This document shows positions 1 to 3,047 of a stretch of 5,932 nt of DNA, in pieces. A program made the position numbers and the translations under genes. The notes under the pieces are model-generated. The model saw nothing but the letters and a program-made list of their open reading frames with translations, searched no databases and was not told the DNA's origin. The stretch comes from an archaeon (GTDB lineage: Archaea > B1Sed10-29 > WALL01): contig JAUVIW010000060.1 of NCBI GenBank assembly GCA_030592525.1, forward strand, positions 1-5,932, given 5' to 3'. How positions within the stretch are numbered: the stretch's first letter is position 1; the number at the start of each line of letters is the position of its first letter.

Positions 1-252
1 GTGGGACCGACCCTGCTGGTGCTCATTTACAAGGTTTTCCCGGCGTATACAGCGCTTTCAGACGCCGTGCCCTGGTTCGCCTTCGGCATAGCGCTCCATG
101 TGGTCCTGGACTACATCTACTTCCAGCAGAGGAAGAAGAAGGACCCGCACCCCCTCTCAGCGACGTTCGGGAGGCTCCCAGACGCAATGGCGCTCGGGGT
201 GCTGCTTCTCCCGCACTTGCCTTTCCTGCTATGGCCCTGGATACAGGCCTAG
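1..252 (+). CDS. C-terminal part of a small integral membrane protein (5' end cut by window)
   Basis: The frame is open from the first base to TAG at 250-252 and gives 83 residues. It begins with GTG exactly at the window edge, so the true start probably lies upstream. Hydrophobic segments fall at about residues 3-18, 24-42 and 62-82. A cytoplasmic-looking basic stretch (RKKKD, residues 44-48) separates the second and third. The second segment contains H-V-V-L-D (residues 33-37), an HxxxD arrangement seen in membrane-bound YdjM/DUF457-type predicted metal-dependent hydrolases. One motif in a fragment is weak evidence, so no function is assigned. The next gene starts 43 bp after the stop behind its own TATA box, so this gene probably ends a separate transcript. 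Confidence 0.6.
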   Translation: MGPTLLVLIYKVFPAYTALSDAVPWFAFGIALHVVLDYIYFQQRKKKDPHPLSATFGRLPDAMALGVLLLPHLPFLLWPWIQA

Positions 253-260
253 GAAACGCG

Positions 261-290
261 TTCCTTTATAAAGGAATTTTGAGTAATTAC
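261..290 (+). promoter_or_regulatory. Palindromic TATA-box promoter of the HEAT-nucleotidyltransferase gene
   Basis: TTTATAAA at 265-272 is a strong archaeal TATA box. Its centre is about 27 bp upstream of ATG 296, as expected for a leaderless transcript starting at or next to the start codon. The box lies inside a perfect 16-bp palindrome, TTCCTTTATAAAGGAA (261-276). A further GGAA at 252-255 makes three alternating GGAA/TTCC arms. Downstream, TTGAGTAA (279-286) is the shared element also found at three other intergenic sites in this window. GTAATTAC (283-290) is a second small palindrome. Promoter identity is inferred from position and sequence. A regulator binding the palindrome would compete directly with TBP. 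Confidence 0.7.
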
Positions 291-295
291 TAGTG

Positions 296-1843
296 ATGCC
301 CAAAAGCGAGATGCCAGCTAGAAAGCGAGCGAAGCTAGCTGAAAAAGTTAGGGGCATGAAAGCCTGGCCAAGGCTCACTTTTCCTTTCGTGGCATCAAAA
401 ATCAGACGAGACGCAGTGCAAGCAGTCGAGCGAATGAACTCCCGGCGCATCATCAAGCAGAAGCCACCAAGCAAAAAGCTAGTAGTACAACTGCTTGACA
501 GCGAGAACAAAGACGAAAGAAAGATGGGTAAAGAGTTAATGGAGTACACCCCCCTCACAGAAAAAGAGGTCGCGAACACACTCACTTACAAAAAAGAAAA
601 AGAGCATAGCAGTGGCGCAAGTATCCTGTACATGCCATTGAAATACAGCGAAGCAAACGCAGCAATCAAACGACGACTGAAAAGGAACAAGGGTAAGGAA
701 CTCGAAGTTCTCAAGAAAGAAAGGCTAAACAGAGAGGAATGGGTCAGGCAAAAAGTTGCGATAAGGCTGACCGCCGAACACATTCTTGGAATGGACGAAA
801 AAGAGTTCATGTCCCACGCTGAAGAATTTTCACAGCACAGGGAACATCTGATAAGACAAGCAGCTGCAGCAAAATTCCTCGAAGTAGGTGAAGGTGGATT
901 GCCATACCTAGAAAAAAGGCTGAATGATAGTTATTCAACAGTGACAATGGAAGCGACGCATAGCTTCATGAAGATCCTGAAAAAGATGCCGAAGAGAAAG
1001 CGGGCAAAAAAGCTGAAGGAGCTAATCAAAAGCGATAGCCCGACCGTCAGGAAATCACTCGCAGCTGGCCTGCCATATCTAGGCGCTGAGGCACTTCCAT
1101 ATCTGGAGGAATTAGCCGAAAAAGGCGAAGGATATGAGGGATCCCAAGCAGCCAAGACCGCGAAAGCGGCAATGTACTTCGTGAAAGAAGACTTACCACC
1201 GGACGAGTGGGAGCTCATGAGGTACCCACACAACTTCTTGGGCGAGAATCCACGAGGGGTTGACTTCAAAGAGTTGTTGACAAACCAAAAGGCCTTGTTC
1301 GCGACGCCGCACACAGAAGCCATCATCAAGAGGCTCAATGACATTCACAAGATAACAAAGAAGATGAAAAGAGAGTTCGGCAACAAGTTCCTTGGGGTTA
1401 CACTCGTAGGCAGCACTGAAAAAGGGTACATGCACCCATCAAGTGACCTTGATTTCATTGTACTCGCGCAGAACAAGAAGGTCTTCAAGAGGTTCACGGA
1501 GCTCGCGAAAGACCTGAAGCTCTGCAAGCACATAGATGACTATGTTAACCCGCGCCACAAAAAAGGAGCGAACTGGCTTTTCTACGGGATATTCTTCGGG
1601 AACCACAAGCGATTAAGGGAGCTGCAGAAAAAAGCTGCTGAGATGCTCACGAACAAGGAGTGGGAAGAGCTACAAGAGCACATACGTTTCCATCAGACAC
1701 AGAGCGACAAAAAAACGAGAAGGTTCGATGATAGCGTACTCGACCACCACACCAGAGAAGCAACTGCCTTGCTTCAAGTGCCGCCAAGCCGCAAGGAAAC
1801 GCTCAAGATACTCAGGAAGCGCACGAAGCCCAGGAAAGCCTAG
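296..1843 (+). CDS. HEAT-like repeat protein with C-terminal nucleotidyltransferase domain
   Basis: This predicted soluble protein has 515 residues if started at ATG 296. An adjacent in-frame GTG at 293 would add one residue; ATG was chosen for its fit to the TATA spacing. Residue numbers below count from the GTG. Residues 1-180 are very basic and helical. Residues about 181-295 contain at least two HEAT-like helical pairs, with LPYLEKRL at 203-210 and LPYLEEL echoed at 268-274, and DSPTVRKSLAAGLPYLG between them. Residues about 346-440 carry the signature of the polymerase-beta/MNT nucleotidyltransferase superfamily: GS at 373-374, then SSDLDFIVL with metal-binding Asp385 and Asp387. Asp415/Asp416 in HIDDY is a candidate third carboxylate. 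The C-terminus is a basic helical tail. The family would transfer a nucleotide to a protein, RNA or small molecule; the substrate here is unknown. No HEPN partner or RNA-binding CCA-type domain is evident. Codon use is richer in AAA, AGA and GCA than in mcm, suggesting a different history. Family assignment is firm for the nucleotidyltransferase motif and moderate for HEAT. Confidence 0.8.
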   Translation: MPKSEMPARKRAKLAEKVRGMKAWPRLTFPFVASKIRRDAVQAVERMNSRRIIKQKPPSKKLVVQLLDSENKDERKMGKELMEYTPLTEKEVANTLTYKKEKEHSSGASILYMPLKYSEANAAIKRRLKRNKGKELEVLKKERLNREEWVRQKVAIRLTAEHILGMDEKEFMSHAEEFSQHREHLIRQAAAAKFLEVGEGGLPYLEKRLNDSYSTVTMEATHSFMKILKKMPKRKRAKKLKELIKSDSPTVRKSLAAGLPYLGAEALPYLEELAEKGEGYEGSQAAKTAKAAMYFVKEDLPPDEWELMRYPHNFLGENPRGVDFKELLTNQKALFATPHTEAIIKRLNDIHKITKKMKREFGNKFLGVTLVGSTEKGYMHPSSDLDFIVLAQNKKVFKRFTELAKDLKLCKHIDDYVNPRHKKGANWLFYGIFFGNHKRLRELQKKAAEMLTNKEWEELQEHIRFHQTQSDKKTRRFDDSVLDHHTREATALLQVPPSRKETLKILRKRTKPRKA

Positions 1844-1893
1844 GCAAGGCGTAGTCGGCAGTTGCTTAAAAGCCAGGCAAGAAACAAAGAGGA

Positions 1894-2016
1894 ATGAGGC
1901 ATTACCTTGACACTGCGGTGTGGGTCGCATTCCTGAACCCAAAGCATCCAGCCCCTGGACTTCATTTAAAGAGCTCCGGATGCGCCTTTTGGTATTCTTC
2001 CGCATCCTTCAGGTAA
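1894..2016 (+). pseudogene. Truncated PIN-domain (VapC-like) toxin, N-terminal fragment only
   Basis: ATG 1894 opens a 40-codon frame ending in TAA at 2014-2016. The first 19 residues, MRHYLDTAVWVAFLNPKHP, look like the opening strand and helix of a PIN-domain RNase: the (Y)LDTxVWV core with the first acidic metal ligand, Asp6. From about codon 22-25 the resemblance stops. The frame then runs antisense through the 3' end of the convergent RHH gene, whose stop codon is at 1962-1964. A full PIN domain is about 130 residues and needs three or four acidic residues, so this copy cannot be an active nuclease. TTAAAAG at 1866-1872 is a possible TATA box about 25 bp upstream; GAGG at 1889-1892 is too close to the ATG to serve as a ribosome site. 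No remainder of the PIN domain is visible in any frame nearby. The call rests on a short but characteristic motif. Confidence 0.55.
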
Positions 2017-2231
2017 AGGGAACTCGCCTTCTTGGCATCGCCGCCAGCGCGCTCCACATAATCACGCCACACGCGCTCCCTCGCCTCACACACCTTGTGG
2101 GCATCAATCTCACGCCGCAGGCCGGCGAGCACCACATCAGAAAAGTTCTTGAAAAGGCCTTCACGGACCAAAACCTCGGCCTCCTCCTTGACCCTCGCCG
2201 GAAGGCGGACAGTGGTAACAACAGCAGACAT
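1962..2231 (-). CDS. Ribbon-helix-helix (RHH) antitoxin / transcriptional repressor, VapB-like
   Basis: Started at ATG 2231 (minus strand), the product has 89 residues. The N-terminal VVTTVRLP (residues 4-11) is the DNA-contacting beta strand of the MetJ/Arc RHH fold. Helix 1 spans about 12-25 (PARVKEEAEVLVRE), a turn follows at GLFKNFS, and helix 2 is SDVVLAGLRREI (31-42). The remaining ~45 charged residues would form the toxin-binding tail. This pattern is typical of archaeal antitoxins paired with PIN toxins. No toxin gene follows on the minus strand; instead the gene runs into a PIN fragment on the opposite strand. An upstream TTG (2247-2249) could add six residues, but ATG 2231 fits the TATA box 27 bp away. 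The start codon abuts a palindrome that is probably the gene's own operator. It is either a solitary repressor or an orphaned antitoxin. Confidence 0.8.
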   Translation of the reverse strand: MSAVVTTVRLPARVKEEAEVLVREGLFKNFSDVVLAGLRREIDAHKVCEARERVWRDYVERAGGDAKKASSLYLKDAEEYQKAHPELFK

Positions 2232-2248
2232 GAATACACTTGTATTCA
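2231..2248. promoter_or_regulatory. Inverted-repeat operator at the RHH antitoxin start
   Basis: TGAATACA-CT-TGTATTCA is a perfect 8-bp inverted repeat with a 2-bp centre. One arm touches the ATG of the minus-strand RHH gene, and the repeat covers the stretch between its TATA box and start codon. TTGTATT occurs again at 2252-2258, exactly 12 bp from the copy at 2240-2246, giving an extra half-site overlapping the TATA box. RHH antitoxins commonly repress their own promoters by binding such repeats, so autoregulation is the natural inference. No binding data exist here. Confidence 0.6.
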
Positions 2249-2253
2249 AGATT

Positions 2254-2261
2254 GTATTTAA
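2254..2261 (-). promoter_or_regulatory. TATA box of the RHH antitoxin gene
   Basis: On the minus strand the site reads TTAAATAC, centred about 27 bp upstream of ATG 2231, which implies leaderless transcription. TTGAATAC follows 12 bp downstream (start to start), a weak match to the TTATA/TTGAGTAA composite seen elsewhere in the window. The operator palindrome overlaps the presumed transcription start. Confidence 0.5.
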
Positions 2262-2285
2262 TGGTTTCGCAGGCCTAGGAAAGCC

Positions 2286-2340
2286 GTACCCGCAAGAGCC
2301 TTATATCTAGCTTGAGTCGCTGTCAGCAGTGGCACCACAA
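2286..2340 (+). repeat. Direct repeat copy A (left of the toxin-antitoxin pair), contains a promoter-like motif
   Basis: The first 20 bases, GTACCCGCAAGAGCCTTATA, are identical to 2931-2950. After five diverged bases, CTTGAGT (2311-2317) matches again at the same offset. GCAGTGGCACCACAA (2326-2340) then matches 13 of 15 bases of the second copy, with a 1-base shift. The copy contains TTATA (2301) and TTGAGT (2312). A GTG at 2329 lies about 26 bp below the TATA centre and starts a five-codon frame (V-A-P-Q-Q, then stop). It lies between the minus-strand RHH gene and the complete TA pair. It may act as a second, distal promoter for that pair. Confidence 0.75.
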
Positions 2341-2356
2341 CAATAACACCATAATA

Positions 2357-2366
2357 TTTATATATG
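2357..2366 (+). promoter_or_regulatory. Proximal TATA box of the toxin-antitoxin operon
   Basis: TTTATATATG is centred about 27 bp before ATG 2388, which implies a leaderless antitoxin mRNA. The surrounding 2350-2395 region is strikingly A/T rich compared with the rest of the window. TGAATAT occurs at 2367-2373 and again at 2389-2395, 22 bp (about two helical turns) apart. The second copy overlaps the start codon, so these are candidate half-sites for autorepression by the antitoxin. Confidence 0.6.
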
Positions 2367-2387
2367 TGAATATGCCATAAAAATAAC

Positions 2388-2639
2388 ATGAATATTAGTA
2401 TGCATTTTGAGGGGTTTATGGAAGAGATAATCGAGGGGCTCCTGGAAAAGGGAATCGCGAAAACAAAGGCCGAAGCACTTAGGCTCGGGCTGCTGGAGCT
2501 GAACGACAAGTATCAGCTGGTCGGGGCAGACAGGGAACTGAAAGCAGATATACTCGAGATAAGCAGGATTGAGAGGGATATCAAGACAGGCAAGGAAAAG
2601 GTTTACCCTGTCAAGAATGTTGATGAGCTGCTCGCATGA
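2388..2639 (+). CDS. Antitoxin of a RelE-type toxin-antitoxin pair (RHH-like)
   Basis: This 83-residue, charged, mostly helical protein is encoded directly before a RelE-family toxin and overlaps it by ATGA. Residues about 3-9 (ISMHFEG) could form a short beta strand. MEEIIEGLLEKG (11-22) and TKAEALRLGLLELND (26-40) then form two helices separated by a short turn, consistent with an RHH DNA-binding dimer. The C-terminal half (RELKADILEISRIERDIKTGKE, then YPVKNVDELLA) would be the segment that wraps the toxin; no residue-level evidence is available for that. ATG 2388 was chosen for its 27-bp distance from the TATA box; ATG 2400 is a possible alternative. The likely role is to neutralise the downstream toxin and repress the operon. 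The RHH assignment is moderate; antitoxin identity from context is strong. Confidence 0.8.
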   Translation: MNISMHFEGFMEEIIEGLLEKGIAKTKAEALRLGLLELNDKYQLVGADRELKADILEISRIERDIKTGKEKVYPVKNVDELLA

Positions 2640-2881
2640 ACATCAAGAGAACAGATACATTCAAAAAAGACGTTAAAAGGCTCAGGCCCCAAATCAAAAG
2701 AGCCCTTAGAAAAGTGATTGAGAAGATTCTGGCCAATCCCGCTAGGTTCAAGCCAATAAAGCACCATTCAAACACATTCCGAATCAGGTTCAGCAAATTC
2801 AGGCTGGTTTACAAAGTCGAGAGGGACGCCATCACATTCATGCTCGTAAGAAAAAGGGGCGGCGCCTATAGGGACGTGTGA
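2636..2881 (+). CDS. RelE/ParE-superfamily toxin
   Basis: The product has 81 residues, which is normal for the family. The N-terminus (MNIKRTDTFKKDVKRLRPQI) forms the first strand and the start of a basic helix. The helical hairpin continues to about residue 33 (RALRKVIEKILA). The sheet core follows, with the typical FRIRFSKFRLVYKVE at 48-62, then FMLVRKRGGAYRDV at the end. Arg51, Arg56, Arg74 and Tyr78 sit where RelE-type toxins place their basic and terminal aromatic residues; which are catalytic cannot be told from sequence alone. If RelE-like it would cleave mRNA on the ribosome; if ParE-like it would poison gyrase. The ATG shares bases with the antitoxin stop (ATGA, 2636-2639), so the two are translationally coupled. 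The gene looks intact. It is followed by 166 bp of intergenic DNA carrying the second direct repeat. Confidence 0.85.
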   Translation: MNIKRTDTFKKDVKRLRPQIKRALRKVIEKILANPARFKPIKHHSNTFRIRFSKFRLVYKVERDAITFMLVRKRGGAYRDV

Positions 2882-2930
2882 ATGCCCCAATCAAGGTATA
2901 GCCCTTTCCACGAGCTGTTCTCGGCACCTC

Positions 2931-2984
2931 GTACCCGCAAGAGCCTTATAAGCCACTTGAGTAATACCGGCAGTGAGACCACAA
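2931..2984 (+). repeat. Direct repeat copy B (right of the toxin-antitoxin pair), contains a promoter-like motif
   Basis: This is the partner of the copy at 2286-2340, with an identical first 20 bases and shared CTTGAGT and GCAGTG..ACCACAA blocks. It contains TTATA (2946) and a full TTGAGTAA (2957-2964). A GTG at 2973 lies about 25 bp below the TATA centre and opens a 17-codon frame ending in TAA at 3024-3026, inside the mcm promoter. The two copies are 645 bp apart and enclose the TA pair. Confidence 0.75.
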
Positions 2985-2992
2985 TACCGGCA
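2963..2992 (+). repeat. Two AATACCGGCA repeats, 20 bp apart, upstream of mcm
   Basis: AATACCGGCA occurs at 2963-2972 and 2983-2992. The 20-bp period is about two helical turns, so a protein could contact both on one face of the DNA. The pair ends 14 bp before the mcm TATA box. Seven consecutive G residues (2997-3003) lie between it and that box. A role in mcm control is inference. Confidence 0.45.
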
Positions 2993-3005
2993 TTGCGGGG
3001 GGGTC

Positions 3006-3041
3006 TTATATTTCAGTGTTGAGTAAGAAACGGGCGAGGTG
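3006..3041 (+). promoter_or_regulatory. Promoter and ribosome-binding site of mcm
   Basis: TTATAT at 3006-3011 is the nearest TATA box. TTGAGTAA follows at 3019-3026, and transcription is expected to begin near 3033-3036. GAGGTG at 3036-3041 is a good Shine-Dalgarno match 6 bp before GTG 3048 and supports that start. Unlike the genes to its left, mcm therefore appears to use a ribosome-binding site, possibly on a short leader or on a longer transcript from the motif at 2946. Confidence 0.6.
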
Positions 3042-3047
3042 TAGATA

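Noticed and set aside
229..1533. Several long open frames on the minus strand opposite the HEAT-nucleotidyltransferase gene
   Set aside because: They are low-complexity Ser/Leu/Phe-rich translations antisense to a coherent protein, with no motifs and no promoters or ribosome sites. They are shadows of the plus-strand gene.
1700..1760. HEPN-type RNase motif (R-x4-6-H) at the C-terminus of the nucleotidyltransferase protein
   Set aside because: The nearest arginine-to-histidine spacing (RFDDSVLDHH) does not fit the motif, and no separate HEPN gene is adjacent.
1947..1959. TCCAG-CCC-CTGGA hairpin as a terminator between the convergent genes
   Set aside because: The stem is only 5 bp and no T-rich tract follows it; archaeal termination mainly needs T runs. 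Too weak to call.
1670..2005. Minus-strand 111-residue frame, considered as the missing PIN toxin downstream of the RHH antitoxin
   Set aside because: It lacks the LDT/VWV start and the conserved acidic residues of PIN domains, overlaps the 3' ends of two better genes, and begins inside the antitoxin gene.
1920..2261. Plus-strand 113-residue frame, considered as the continuation of the PIN fragment after a frameshift
   Set aside because: The translation is antisense to the RHH gene and shows no PIN motifs. The minus-strand frame has a clear RHH pattern, promoter and operator.
2286..2984. CRISPR array or insertion sequence formed by the direct repeats
   Set aside because: Only two repeat copies exist, separated by a whole operon, and no transposase or terminal inverted repeats are visible.
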